This document shows, one piece after another, positions 1 to 9,550 of a stretch of DNA of 31,188 nt. The translations under genes were made by a program, and so were the position numbers. Where the stretch lies: contig DASZZV010000408.1 in assembly GCA_035544835.1 (NCBI GenBank), positions 1-31,188 on the forward strand, given 5' to 3'. A model generated the notes under the pieces. The model was not told the origin of the DNA, searched no databases, and saw only the letters and a list, made by a program, of their open reading frames with translations. Numbering within the stretch: the stretch's first letter is position 1; the number at the start of each line of letters is the position of its first letter. The DNA is from DASZZV01 sp035544835 (lineage in GTDB: Bacteria; Acidobacteriota; Thermoanaerobaculia; Gp7-AA8).

Positions 1-928
1 GCTCGAAGAACCAGATATGCGCGTAAGGCCGCGCAGTTGCGCGGACAGCCGACACCCGCCGGCGGGCCGGCCGCGCTGCAAGGATGGCGCAGCACACTGC
101 GAAAGGAAATCAGTCGGTGGCCGTCCCGCCGCTACATCAGAATAAGTTACTGCAAACTGCAGATGTGACCCTCATAACCCTCCCATTGGCTTTCCACATT
201 AGGAGTGATCAAAGAAGGAGTTTCCCTACCTCACGCGAACATGTCATCCCCTTGCCCAACGACCAGAAGCCAATTGCGGCTTGAGTGCAGCTCCGGATGG
301 CGTCGTGGCGCGACGCCTCTGACAATTCGCTCCAAATCAAAGGTTTGATGAAAATCGGGCGGTGCGAAGACTTAAGACCTCACCCCCCGGTAGCGCGTTG
401 AACCTGAAGTCCCGCAAGCTCTGGACGTCTACGGCCCCGCTGCGTTCCCACCGCGGTCCGTTCTGAATCGTCAAATCTTTCTCTCAAATCTTTCTTGACA
501 CCGGCCGGTGTCTCGTCCACTATCCGGCGTCCCGAATATAATTTCTCGTTAAATCGAAAAGTATGTCCCCGTTCCAAGGACGGGGCGCAAGCGACAGATC
601 TGGCTTTGTTCAGACAGCTGAAGCTGACGAATGTGATCCTCAAGTCCAATGGCGTTCTCACCAAAATGGCACCCTCAGCGACTCAAGCGCCGCCTCGAAA
701 TCAGTCGGCTGTCTTTGTCCGAATTCCCCTAGGCGCGGTTTCTCGCAAGCACAGGTTTGCGCCTTGCCGGCCCGGCCACCGTCTCGGAGGGGCAAACTCC
801 GAAGCCCAACCCGAGCGGGGTAGGGAAGGTTCGATCGCGTCACTCCTCAGAAGAACTCTGCCCATCACTGAATAGCGGGAGCGGAGAATTTGTCGCTCTT
901 TCCAAGAACCCAACAGAGGAAGTTTATC
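1..928. other. Gene-poor leader region, no recognisable coding sequence
   Basis: I find no convincing gene here. The open frames overlap each other on both strands, resemble no family I know and lack ribosome binding sites. Visible structure: a perfect hairpin at 29-44 (CCGCGC, loop AGTT, GCGCGG), a GC-rich palindromic patch around 57-77, a short palindrome ATCAAA-GG-TTTGAT at 336-349, and a promoter-like patch at 495-542 described separately. The region may hold the far 5' leader of the operon that starts at 929. Confidence 0.5.
495..542 (+). promoter_or_regulatory. Candidate promoter with a 16-bp palindrome over the -35 box
   Basis: A perfect -35 hexamer TTGACA (495-500) is followed after 17 bases by CACTAT (518-523), a poor -10. 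A perfect TATAAT lies at 537-542. Overlapping the -35 box is the perfect 16-bp palindrome GACACCGGCCGGTGTC (497-512), a form typical of dimeric repressor operators. It is the best promoter candidate upstream of the operon at 929, which would give an untranslated leader of roughly 390-400 bases. No regulator gene is seen beside it, so the operator idea rests on symmetry and position only. Confidence 0.4.
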
Positions 929-2050
929 GTGACCATGCTGCGCACCGCCCTCACAGTTGCACTGCTTCTTTTCTTCTCTGCGGCAGGTCGCGCCGAGACC
1001 TCTCCGATCCAGGTCAAGCTTACCGATCGGTTCTTCTCTCCCTCCCTCGGTGCGCAGACCCACATCACAGTTACGTGCGTACGTTCGGGAACACTGACCG
1101 CCCACATTCTCGATCGCGATGGCTTTCCGACCCGGACGCTGGCGACAAAGCGCGCGGTTCGCGCTGGCAAGACTCTGCTGTCATGGGATGGCAAGGATGA
1201 GGCGGGAGTGATCGTTCCGGATGAGGCCTACTCACTCTGGATTGAGCTGAAGCACGGGAAGCAAACCTCTATCTACTTTCCCGCGAATGCACTCCAGGAA
1301 CACTTCGACTTGAAGGCGGCCTCGTTTGATCGTCGCACCGGCGTGGTGTCGTACATCCTGCAGAAACCCTCACGCATGCACATTCAGGCAGGCGCAATTC
1401 TCGAGAATCCAATCACTCACGAGAAGGAAGGGCCGGTGCTCAAAACGATCGTGAATCGCGAACCACGATTGGCGGGCGCCGTGATTGAACAGTGGAACGG
1501 GAAAGACGAAAGCAACTCCATCAACGTCTCGGATCGTCCCGGCTTCGTCCTATCAGTCGCCGCAACCGCCTTGCCGGAAAACGCGATCTTCACAGCCAAC
1601 AACAGGGTGCTATCGTTTCTCGAGTATGCGTCGAAACGCACCGGCGCGAGCATGCTGACAGTTCACGCTACGTCACACGCGCACCACGCCGGACTTTCCG
1701 CGCTTGAGGATCACTCACCAGAGCTGGTTATCGAGGCGGAAAACGCCACTCCAGGAAAAGACGCCGTCTGGCTCGCGGAGAACCCTCTGAGACTCAAAGC
1801 GCACGTCAATGGGTTGGCAGCACCGGCCTTTCTTCAGGAAGCAACCAAGATTTATGTGTTCGTCGATGACCGTCTCACGCAGACGCTGCCATCGACCCCC
1901 GACGCTCGCATCACAGTCCCCGTACAAGATCTCCCAGATGGCGAACACACCGTGGCGTTGAACTGGATCTCGCCGAGCGGCGCGGTCGCAGTGAATGCTC
2001 TACGTTTCATGGCGAAGGGCCACGACGGAGGAATGCATGCGCAACGCTAG
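929..2050 (+). CDS. Secreted protein with FlgD-like Ig domains
   Basis: About 373 residues, first gene of a five-gene operon. An N-terminal Sec signal peptide is clear (hydrophobic LTVALLLFFSAAGRA followed by ET). Two segments resemble the FlgD Ig-like fold: an early one with SWDGKDEAGVIVPDEAY and a second with QWNGKDESNS, the tryptophan-aspartate-glycine turn being diagnostic. The C-terminal third (from roughly residue 245) looks like a further beta-rich extracellular domain I cannot name. FlgD-type Ig domains are common in secreted multidomain bacterial proteins, and no enzymatic motif is visible. I chose the GTG at 929 because AGAGGAAG (915-922) lies six bases upstream; the ATG at 935 is an alternative. 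The end overlaps the next gene by 14 bases, so the two are probably translationally coupled. A structural or adhesive role beside the Rhs protein is inferred. Confidence 0.8.
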   Translation: MTMLRTALTVALLLFFSAAGRAETSPIQVKLTDRFFSPSLGAQTHITVTCVRSGTLTAHILDRDGFPTRTLATKRAVRAGKTLLSWDGKDEAGVIVPDEAYSLWIELKHGKQTSIYFPANALQEHFDLKAASFDRRTGVVSYILQKPSRMHIQAGAILENPITHEKEGPVLKTIVNREPRLAGAVIEQWNGKDESNSINVSDRPGFVLSVAATALPENAIFTANNRVLSFLEYASKRTGASMLTVHATSHAHHAGLSALEDHSPELVIEAENATPGKDAVWLAENPLRLKAHVNGLAAPAFLQEATKIYVFVDDRLTQTLPSTPDARITVPVQDLPDGEHTVALNWISPSGAVAVNALRFMAKGHDGGMHAQR

Positions 2051-5000
2051 GCCAGAGACCCGCACCGCAACGGGAGCAGCGTTTATTGCCTTACTATTCT
2101 TTGGTCTCCTTCCTGGAACGGCGACTGCGCAACTAGCGCCCGCCGCGGGCGGCGGAGGCGGAACGACCGTCTCTGCCAACATAACGAAGAGAACGACCTG
2201 GACGACGACCGGTAGCCCTTATACCGTCACGGCACCGATCAGTATCACGACGGCAGGAACGCTCACGGTCAACGCCGGCGTCCAGGTGAAATTCAACACC
2301 GGAACGTCGCTCAAAGTCGACGGAACGCTCACGGCGATCGGGACCTCCACGAGTCCGATTACCTTCACGTTCAATGGTACCGGCTCACCCGGCTCCTGGG
2401 GCGGCATTGCATTTAGCAGTGGCACCGGACCGACCGCGAGCAACCTGACGTTCGCAACAATCTCGTACGCGGGGCAAACCAGTTCAGTCACAGGCAATAC
2501 TGCGATCCTCGTCAACAGTAGTTCTCCCACCTTCGATCACATCACAATCAACGCTTGCGGTGGTGACGGCCTAACGATTAACGGCAGCACCGCGAATCCA
2601 ACGGTTCGCAACAGTTCAACCATTACGGGCAATGCAGGCAACGGTATCGTCCTCTCGATTGGTGGAGGTTCGGGCGGGATCAATATCTCGAATACCAGCA
2701 TTACAAATAATGCGGGCTACCCTTTCAATATGGTTGCTGACGCCCGCCTGCCATCCCTCACCGGCGTTACCGTCTCGGGCAATACGGGCGGTAATGCGAT
2801 CCTTGTCGGAGGAACCATCTCCGGCAGCACGACGTTTCACCAATTCGCAATCCCGTGGGCGATCTCAGGGATCACGGTGAGTCCGACGGGGACCTGGACG
2901 ATCGATCCCGGGACCACGCTGCAGTTCGTGAATAGCACGGCGACGATTCAAGGAACACTCGTTGCCGTCGGAACCGCGCCAGCTCCGATCACAATTACTG
3001 GGCCACCTTATGCAGTTATTCAGTTTTCGCAGGCGCAAAACGCGAGCATTCTCAAATACGCGAATCTGACCGGCACGAGCGTCGGCATCGACTCATGTTC
3101 GCCCACACTCGATCACGTGAATATCAGCGGAACGAGCCAGAGCGCCGTGGGCATCACGGGAGGAAATGGGACAGTGACAACGCTGCCGACCCTTTCCTTT
3201 GTCAGCATTCAAAATTCGGGAGGGGTCAATGGATGGGCGATTGGCGTGTACTCTTACGGCGGTCTCGTCGCGACGAACTGCACGCTCATCAACAACACTC
3301 AAGGCGTGTCCAACTCCTCCTCAGGCACGGTGAGCGTGCGCCTCACCTACTGGGGCGCGGCCTCGGGTCCTTCGGGCAGCGGTCCAGGCACCGGGCAATC
3401 TGTCTCAACGGGCGTTACGTATGAACCGTATCTGACCGTCGCGCCAAACACCACGCAGTACTTCAGCAGCTTCACGAACCAGTACAAGCTTTTCGACCCA
3501 GCTGACTTGTGCTCCACGCGGTTCAAGTACACGACTCCCGTGAACGGCACCTGGACCCTCAAGATCTACAACGGCGCGCAGCTCCTCAGAACCATAACCG
3601 GAGCCGACCCGGCCGTTCCCTCATGGGATGCACGCGACAACGCCGGCACCCTGCAGGCGCCCGGGACCTACACGTACGAAGTCAGCGACACCGCAGGGAG
3701 CACGGCTGGCCCCGCACGCGGCACCGTAACCTACGACCCCGCACTCGTGAGCTGGCGGTGGGGTCCTTTCCTGTGGTACTGGGAGTACTTTAGTCCCAAC
3801 AACGATGCGGTCCAGGACACGCAGAAGGTCAGATTCGGCACGAGCTCTGAAGAAGGGTGGACGGTTGATGTAAAAAACAGCGCCGGCGTCACCGTTAGAA
3901 CCGGTGTTGGCACGGCTACCGGCTACACAGACTGGGACTGGGACGGGAAAAACAACAGCGGCGTCCTGCAACCCGAGGGTCCATACCAGCTTTTTCTGAA
4001 CATCCAGAGCTGCGGTTCGACGGTTACCTACGCGGCCGGCACCACCACCCTCGACAATACTCCGCCGGTCGCCACGATCACAGCTCCGACTAACGGCCAG
4101 CAGCTCTCGAACGTTACCGCGAACGGAAACAGCATCGTGAACATCACCGGCACGATGAGCGATACGAACATGTCGACGTGGTACATCCTTGGTCTCGCTC
4201 GCGAATACGGGAGCCGTTCGGGCACTCTCTACGCGTTGGACACGCTTGGATACCCGAACGGTACGTTCCCGATCCAGTGGGGAGCGACTGACTTGGCCGG
4301 CAATACGAAGACCGGCTCCATCACGACGACGATCGCGAACTTCAGGGTGGAGCAAGTCGACCTCTCCGACAGCCCGGCCTACTCGTTCAATCAACCTACG
4401 AGCACCATGCGATACCGGAGCATCGTTCCGTTTACGCTCACGGAAAATCTGTTTGTCGTCGACAACAGTAACACCCTCGTGAAAACACTCGCGAACACGT
4501 CGCGAGTCGCGGGAACCTATTACGATACATGGGACGGCAGGATTAACAGCGGTACCTTCCTACAGGATGGCCTCTATCGTCACAAAGCTACAGTAACGAG
4601 TGGCACGAGCAGCATGACATGGGATCGCAGCAGTGTCATGCGCGGCGGCATCGCCGTGGATCTTGGCATCATCTCGACCAGTTCGCCCTTCGATCCCTAT
4701 AACAACTCTCCGCTGCAGGTTAGCTACACACTGAGCACCGCCTACCGCATCAATCTCGAGGTCGGCTACCGAAACTACGAGTTTGATGCAATTTGCAGCG
4801 CCGTGCCAACCACGGTGTGTCTGACTGACGGGGAGTACCAGGCGCCCGGGTCCCATACATTTTTCTGGAACGGTATGAGCGCATCAGGGTTTCCGCTCTT
4901 CGACAAAAGCTTTTTCTCCGTCATCGGTCGTCTCGATACGTTCCCCGTGAACGCCACATTCATGTACGGAAATGCGCCCGTTGTCACGAACCCGGTTTTC

Positions 5001-5297
5001 TCTCCCGCGCTCTACCGGCCGCCGAGCGGCAACCAGACTCTCACCTTCACGATGAGCACAACGGGAAACCGGCTTGCGAACGTTTATGTTTATTACACGA
5101 ACTCAAAGTCCCTGAGCGTAGTTCGCTCGATCGGCCTCTCGAACGTGTCCCCGGGCACGGTTACCGTTACCTGGGATGGTCGCGCTGACAACGGCATGTG
5201 GGTGGCCGAAGGCCCCTACATGGTCACGGTTATTGCCTCCGATGCCCAAAGCGGTAGCTTCATTCCCATTCGCCTCGCAACCAGAGTCATGTACTAG
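2037..5297 (+). CDS. Secreted right-handed beta-helix protein with FlgD-like Ig repeats
   Basis: About 1086 residues with a signal peptide (AAFIALLFFGLLPGTATAQ). Roughly residues 50-470 are a parallel beta-helix: short Asn/Thr/Ser/Gly-rich rungs such as ITGNAGNGIVL and ISNTSITNNAG, laid out in two blocks, each opened by a similar GTL-V strand pair. The helix closes with a YWGAASGPSGSGPG motif seen in other secreted beta-helix proteins. The second half carries several FlgD-like Ig domains, each marked by a W-D/N-G-x-x-x-x-G turn: SWDARDNAGTL, DWDGKNNSGVL, TWDGRINSGTF, FWNGMSASGFP, TWDGRADNGMW. The segment FSPNNDAVQDT is also a typical start of such a domain. The ATG at 2037 has GGAGG (2027-2031) five bases upstream and overlaps the previous gene. 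No catalytic residues of pectate-lyase type are evident. A cell-surface scaffold or adhesin serving the downstream Rhs protein is inferred. Confidence 0.85.
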   Translation: MRNARPETRTATGAAFIALLFFGLLPGTATAQLAPAAGGGGGTTVSANITKRTTWTTTGSPYTVTAPISITTAGTLTVNAGVQVKFNTGTSLKVDGTLTAIGTSTSPITFTFNGTGSPGSWGGIAFSSGTGPTASNLTFATISYAGQTSSVTGNTAILVNSSSPTFDHITINACGGDGLTINGSTANPTVRNSSTITGNAGNGIVLSIGGGSGGINISNTSITNNAGYPFNMVADARLPSLTGVTVSGNTGGNAILVGGTISGSTTFHQFAIPWAISGITVSPTGTWTIDPGTTLQFVNSTATIQGTLVAVGTAPAPITITGPPYAVIQFSQAQNASILKYANLTGTSVGIDSCSPTLDHVNISGTSQSAVGITGGNGTVTTLPTLSFVSIQNSGGVNGWAIGVYSYGGLVATNCTLINNTQGVSNSSSGTVSVRLTYWGAASGPSGSGPGTGQSVSTGVTYEPYLTVAPNTTQYFSSFTNQYKLFDPADLCSTRFKYTTPVNGTWTLKIYNGAQLLRTITGADPAVPSWDARDNAGTLQAPGTYTYEVSDTAGSTAGPARGTVTYDPALVSWRWGPFLWYWEYFSPNNDAVQDTQKVRFGTSSEEGWTVDVKNSAGVTVRTGVGTATGYTDWDWDGKNNSGVLQPEGPYQLFLNIQSCGSTVTYAAGTTTLDNTPPVATITAPTNGQQLSNVTANGNSIVNITGTMSDTNMSTWYILGLAREYGSRSGTLYALDTLGYPNGTFPIQWGATDLAGNTKTGSITTTIANFRVEQVDLSDSPAYSFNQPTSTMRYRSIVPFTLTENLFVVDNSNTLVKTLANTSRVAGTYYDTWDGRINSGTFLQDGLYRHKATVTSGTSSMTWDRSSVMRGGIAVDLGIISTSSPFDPYNNSPLQVSYTLSTAYRINLEVGYRNYEFDAICSAVPTTVCLTDGEYQAPGSHTFFWNGMSASGFPLFDKSFFSVIGRLDTFPVNATFMYGNAPVVTNPVFSPALYRPPSGNQTLTFTMSTTGNRLANVYVYYTNSKSLSVVRSIGLSNVSPGTVTVTWDGRADNGMWVAEGPYMVTVIASDAQSGSFIPIRLATRVMY

Positions 5298-5305
5298 GAA
5301 GGAAA

Positions 5306-8300
5306 ATGAGCATGTATCGACTTCGCGTAACCCTCTTAGTTCTGCTGGTCGTGAGCGCGGCCACGACCGTGATGGCGGAAGGCCTTGGCAATTTTTGTGG
5401 CTCACAAATCCCGCAATGCAACCTTGGATCCCTGTGCTTTCCCCAGGAGGACCCGCCGCCGCCGTGCAAAATAGCACCTGAAACCGGCAAGGGACCATGC
5501 TACCCCGGTCCCAATCCCAAGCCCTGCAGTGCTTCGCCCTGCACGGCACAGGGGGGCGTCTACTTCTTCTCTGAGACCGACCTGAACATTCCTACGAATG
5601 GGTTCCCTCTCACAGCGTACCGGTTGTACCGCAGTTCCCATCTCGTCGACGGGCCGATGGGTTACGGCTGGGTCTCCGGCCTCACGTCACGTGTGTTCTA
5701 CGCGGCCTACGCCATCGGCGCTGGCAATGTTTATTCGAAGGAAGCGGATGTTGTCATGCCCAACGGCGAGACGTACCGCTACGTCGACATGGGCAGCGGC
5801 GCATTCTCCAATCCACCCGCTCGTTTTGACACCTTTGTGAAAAACGCGGATGGCACATTCGATCTGACCCCGCAGCACACTCGCTCAAAGTATCACTATG
5901 ACGCTACCACCGGTGCTTTGCTCACCATGACCGACGACTACGGAAACGCACTTTCGTTCACGTATGACGGGAGCGGCAGGCTGCAGCGCGTCGCTGATAC
6001 CGCCGGTTCGGGCCGATACCTCGATGTCTTCTGGGGACCGGATGGCCGCATGAGTGACCTTCGTGATCACACAGGAAGACTCGTGCACTACACCTACGAC
6101 GCCCGGGGTGTGATGACCGGCGTCACCGACCCGCTCAGCCGCACCACGTCGTATTCGTATGTGACGGGAAAGTACGCGCCTCTCATGTCGCAGATCAAGG
6201 ATCCGTGGGGGCGGGTCATTACCGATATCACCTGGAACCCGGACAATCGCATGGCCACGCGCAGTGAGCAGGGAGAAACTTATGCGTATGCGCTTCAGCC
6301 AGACGCCAGCGTCCTTAGGACCGACCTCGCAGGAAATCGCGCGTGGTATTTATTCGGGAACTACGGTCTCATCACCCGCCGGATACCGCAAAATTACCAA
6401 TCGAACGAACGCATCTCCGACTACTACACCACGAGCGACGGCTGCCTCGATGGTCTCCTAAAGCGAAGCACGGACGAGTCCGTAGTCATCACCGACTACA
6501 CCTACAACTGCCGTGGCAATGTCCTCACGAATACAAGAGACACGGGCGGCCCACAAGAGATTCGTTTCGACTACACCTACGACACAACGTTTCCCGACAA
6601 GGTGACCTCGGTGACTCCCAAAAAGCCGCTTACAGGCCTCCGGGATCCCGACTGGCAGGGATGGAAGTATGACTACTACTCGCTGAGCGACTCCGCGCCG
6701 GGTGCTCTCTTTCATGTGAACCGCGTGCGTGATGACGGTACGAATTACGACACCCTTGCCACGTACGTGTACGACGCGAAGGGACGTGTTACCGAGACGC
6801 GCGACGGAATGGGCGTAGCTACGAACTATACCTATGACTCGGCAGGGAATCTTCAGGCAGTCACCGGGCCAGCGAACAACGACGCAGGCACGCGGCCGGT
6901 TACAACGTACGGCTATGACGCGCTCGGGCGTGTCACCTCGGTCACCGACCCGCTGAACCATGTTACGACCTACACCTACGACGCCGCAGACCGCATACTC
7001 ACCGTTACACTGCCAAAACCCACCGTGGCTTCGCCGTTGAACTTCGTGACGACCTATACCTACGATCACTTCGACGCGGCCTCGCAACTGCTGACCGCGG
7101 ACGTTACCGATCCCAATGGTGCCTTGACCAGACAGCAGTACGATCAGTTCGGCCGGCTGGTGAAGAGCGTCGATGCCCAGAGCCACGCTACAACCTATGG
7201 TTACACGCGGCGGCTCCTCACCTCGATCACGGATGCAAATAACAACCAGACACGGTACGACTACGACGTTTACGACCGACTCCTGACAACCACCTTTCCT
7301 GACAACTCCTATGAGCAATATTGGTATTACGCGGACGGTCTTCTTCACACCAAATACCGCCCAGAATCCGGGTCGGAAGCATTTAACTACGACCGCCTGA
7401 AACGCCTTACGAGCAAGACCAGCGCCACCTACGTCAATTACACCTACACGGGACAAAAGCTCACGTCGGTCGATGATCAGTACATCTCTCCAGGCGAGCT
7501 CCACACATACACCTACGACTCCTCGTACCGGTTGCAGAGTGTTAAGGACGGAGCGCGTGGGACGATCACCTATTCGCACAACCCGAACGACACGCTCGCG
7601 AGCTACGGCGTGCAGGGCGGAGCTGCCGCATACTACTCGTACTATCCTGACGGCAGTCTCAACACGATCGGCTGGTCCCCGGTCTTGGGCAACTTTAAAT
7701 ATGCCTACACGATGAACGGTCAGTACCAGACCGTGACGTTCCCGAATGGGCAGACCCGAAGCTACAGTTACGACGATCGCGGGCGGCTAGTCCAACTCGC
7801 CAACGTCCATCCGTCGGCGGGCAACCTCGCGACCTATGGTTATGAGTACGATGTCGATCACGCGACGGGAGCGCAGACGATGCTCGACCAGCGCACGGCC
7901 ATGACAGCCACCGTGCCGTCCCAAAGCCTGAACAATGCCTTGACCCAGTATTACTATGATTCGCTCTACCAGCTGAGCCGCGCCAACTATCCGAACGTCG
8001 CGCCCCTCAATGGCGAAACGCACTCCTGGACATACGACGACATCGGCAACCGCACCACCAACACTGTGAACGGGAGCACGACGGCCTACACGTATCAGAA
8101 GATCGGCACGAACCCCTTGAACTGGCAGCGGCTGCTGAGTGACGGGGTCAACTCCTACGGATACAATAGCCTGGGCGACACGGCGTCGCGCAATGGCCCC
8201 GGCGGGGTCACCGGGTTCGGCTGGAATCCGCCGAATCACCAGCTCACCTCCATTACCGGCCCCATCACCGCGACCTATCAGTACGACTATGCTGGCAAGC

Positions 8301-9061
8301 GGGTCACGAAAAACGCCGGCACGCAGAAGAACTACCTCTACGATGGCATGAACCTCGTCCAGGAGGCCGGCGGTCAAACCCTGTCGTACCTCTATGGTCC
8401 CGGCATTGACGAGCCCTTGGCCATCGCTCGTTCGGGGGAGGTCGATTACTACGTGACCGATGCTCTTGGCTCCGTTACGCTCCTCAATGACGCTGGCGGT
8501 GCGGTGAAGAACGGCTACGTGTATGACGCCTGGGGCGTAAGCAGATCTGAGACGGAGAATTTTTCCCAGCCGTTTCGTTACACCGCAAGAGAAAGCGGCG
8601 AAGCGGGAACGCTTTTCTATCGAGCGAGGTACTTATCACCTAGCACGGGAAGATTCCTCTCCGAAGATCCGCTGAGATACGGCGCTAGTCGCCATTTCTA
8701 TAGCTATGTCAACGGCAACCCCATGCTTTACACGGATCCTCTTGGTTTGGTTCCGTGGCAGAGCTACCTCCCGAACCCGTGGGGTTGTCAGTTGCTGACG
8801 AAGAAGTGTTATGAAGAAGCGAGCTGTTGCGCAAAGAAGTTTGACTACAACAAAGTCGGCGAAGATGATGAGGCAACTGCAATCGTCTCGAACGTAGGAA
8901 CGTCCGACCCAGTATGGACTGAATGCGTTAACAAGTCCGACGCCTGCCGCGCGATGTTAATGAAGTGCAAAAGCGTCATGAATCCGTTTAATAGGCCTGG
9001 CACGAAAAAGTTGAAGCAACTTTTTGAGGAGCTCTGGAAGTGGGTCGGAGGAAATGGCTAA
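5306..9061 (+). CDS. Secreted Rhs/YD-repeat protein with Cys-rich C-terminal tip (candidate polymorphic toxin)
   Basis: 1251 residues. Signal peptide (LRVTLLVLLVVSAATTVMA), a Cys/Pro-rich linker (about 30-80, seven cysteines), then a DUF6531-like start (about 83-160, with SETDLNIPTNGFPLT and GPMGYGW). A very long run of YD repeats follows (TYTYDxxxRxx motifs from about residue 190 to 1050). The conserved Rhs core end is present: RARYLSPSTGRFLSEDPLR, ending in DPLGL near 1148. After it comes a 103-residue tip with seven cysteines that I do not recognise. In the Rhs family the YD repeats form a cocoon enclosing a C-terminal toxin released by cleavage at the DPxG motif. There is no PAAR/VgrG-type domain, so export would be by Sec, as in wall- or surface-associated Rhs proteins. 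AGGAAGG (5296-5302) precedes the ATG, nine bases after the previous stop. Toxin activity is inferred. Confidence 0.9.
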   Translation: MSMYRLRVTLLVLLVVSAATTVMAEGLGNFCGSQIPQCNLGSLCFPQEDPPPPCKIAPETGKGPCYPGPNPKPCSASPCTAQGGVYFFSETDLNIPTNGFPLTAYRLYRSSHLVDGPMGYGWVSGLTSRVFYAAYAIGAGNVYSKEADVVMPNGETYRYVDMGSGAFSNPPARFDTFVKNADGTFDLTPQHTRSKYHYDATTGALLTMTDDYGNALSFTYDGSGRLQRVADTAGSGRYLDVFWGPDGRMSDLRDHTGRLVHYTYDARGVMTGVTDPLSRTTSYSYVTGKYAPLMSQIKDPWGRVITDITWNPDNRMATRSEQGETYAYALQPDASVLRTDLAGNRAWYLFGNYGLITRRIPQNYQSNERISDYYTTSDGCLDGLLKRSTDESVVITDYTYNCRGNVLTNTRDTGGPQEIRFDYTYDTTFPDKVTSVTPKKPLTGLRDPDWQGWKYDYYSLSDSAPGALFHVNRVRDDGTNYDTLATYVYDAKGRVTETRDGMGVATNYTYDSAGNLQAVTGPANNDAGTRPVTTYGYDALGRVTSVTDPLNHVTTYTYDAADRILTVTLPKPTVASPLNFVTTYTYDHFDAASQLLTADVTDPNGALTRQQYDQFGRLVKSVDAQSHATTYGYTRRLLTSITDANNNQTRYDYDVYDRLLTTTFPDNSYEQYWYYADGLLHTKYRPESGSEAFNYDRLKRLTSKTSATYVNYTYTGQKLTSVDDQYISPGELHTYTYDSSYRLQSVKDGARGTITYSHNPNDTLASYGVQGGAAAYYSYYPDGSLNTIGWSPVLGNFKYAYTMNGQYQTVTFPNGQTRSYSYDDRGRLVQLANVHPSAGNLATYGYEYDVDHATGAQTMLDQRTAMTATVPSQSLNNALTQYYYDSLYQLSRANYPNVAPLNGETHSWTYDDIGNRTTNTVNGSTTAYTYQKIGTNPLNWQRLLSDGVNSYGYNSLGDTASRNGPGGVTGFGWNPPNHQLTSITGPITATYQYDYAGKRVTKNAGTQKNYLYDGMNLVQEAGGQTLSYLYGPGIDEPLAIARSGEVDYYVTDALGSVTLLNDAGGAVKNGYVYDAWGVSRSETENFSQPFRYTARESGEAGTLFYRARYLSPSTGRFLSEDPLRYGASRHFYSYVNGNPMLYTDPLGLVPWQSYLPNPWGCQLLTKKCYEEASCCAKKFDYNKVGEDDEATAIVSNVGTSDPVWTECVNKSDACRAMLMKCKSVMNPFNRPGTKKLKQLFEELWKWVGGNG

Positions 9062-9063
9062 CT

Positions 9064-9549
9064 ATGCGACGACTGTTAACAATTTCAGTTGTTGCTATTG
9101 CCTCTGCGCTAATTGATTACTGCGTCTCGGCACTCTCGATGGCGGTCAGGACATTGCCTCCCGCTCACCACGCAGCGTGGATGAGCCTTCTGGAGGGCGC
9201 ATGTACAAGCAGAGTGCAGTTTGATGCCGTTAATGCTGCGATGCAATGGTATGGCGGCCCGGTGGTGGTTGGTGTGACTGGATTCATCGTCGGTACAATT
9301 GCGCGTGTGTTTCGAACTCCGTGGTCGAGCCTTTTGGTCGGAGTGACAGTATTTGCAGTAGTCATGGGCACGCTCGGCGGCGGGGTCGACGCGCCCTCAG
9401 TATTTTCTCTCTTTTTTGCCCTCGTTTGTGCGACCGGCGGCGGCACATTTGGTGATATGGCAGTCTCTGGTTATAGAAGACAGATTCCGCCACACGATAT
9501 CGCCCTGCCTGAGTCGGGAAGTTTGGGTGCCGGACCAGGTCACGATTGA
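9064..9549 (+). CDS. Small four-helix membrane protein, candidate immunity protein
   Basis: 161 residues, starting two bases after the Rhs stop codon (GGAGG at 9047-9051). Four hydrophobic segments are visible: LLTISVVAIASALIDYCV, VVVGVTGFIVGTIARVF, LLVGVTVFAVVMGTLGG and VFSLFFALVCATGGGTFG, with a short Arg/His-containing tail. No family is recognised. Base composition is visibly more AT-rich than the Rhs gene. Position directly behind a variable Rhs tip is the usual place of a cognate immunity gene, and a membrane protein would suit a toxin acting in the envelope or on membranes. That role is inferred from context alone. A GTG further upstream (9040) would add eight residues inside the Rhs frame and is less likely. 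Confidence 0.6.
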   Translation: MRRLLTISVVAIASALIDYCVSALSMAVRTLPPAHHAAWMSLLEGACTSRVQFDAVNAAMQWYGGPVVVGVTGFIVGTIARVFRTPWSSLLVGVTVFAVVMGTLGGGVDAPSVFSLFFALVCATGGGTFGDMAVSGYRRQIPPHDIALPESGSLGAGPGHD

Positions 9550-9550
9550 C

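Noticed and set aside
84..284. 66-codon frame near the left edge
   Set aside because: No ribosome binding site, no resemblance to known proteins, and composition not typical of the neighbouring genes.
6458..7579. 373-codon frame opposite the Rhs gene
   Set aside because: Antisense shadow of YD repeats; no family resemblance or ribosome binding site.
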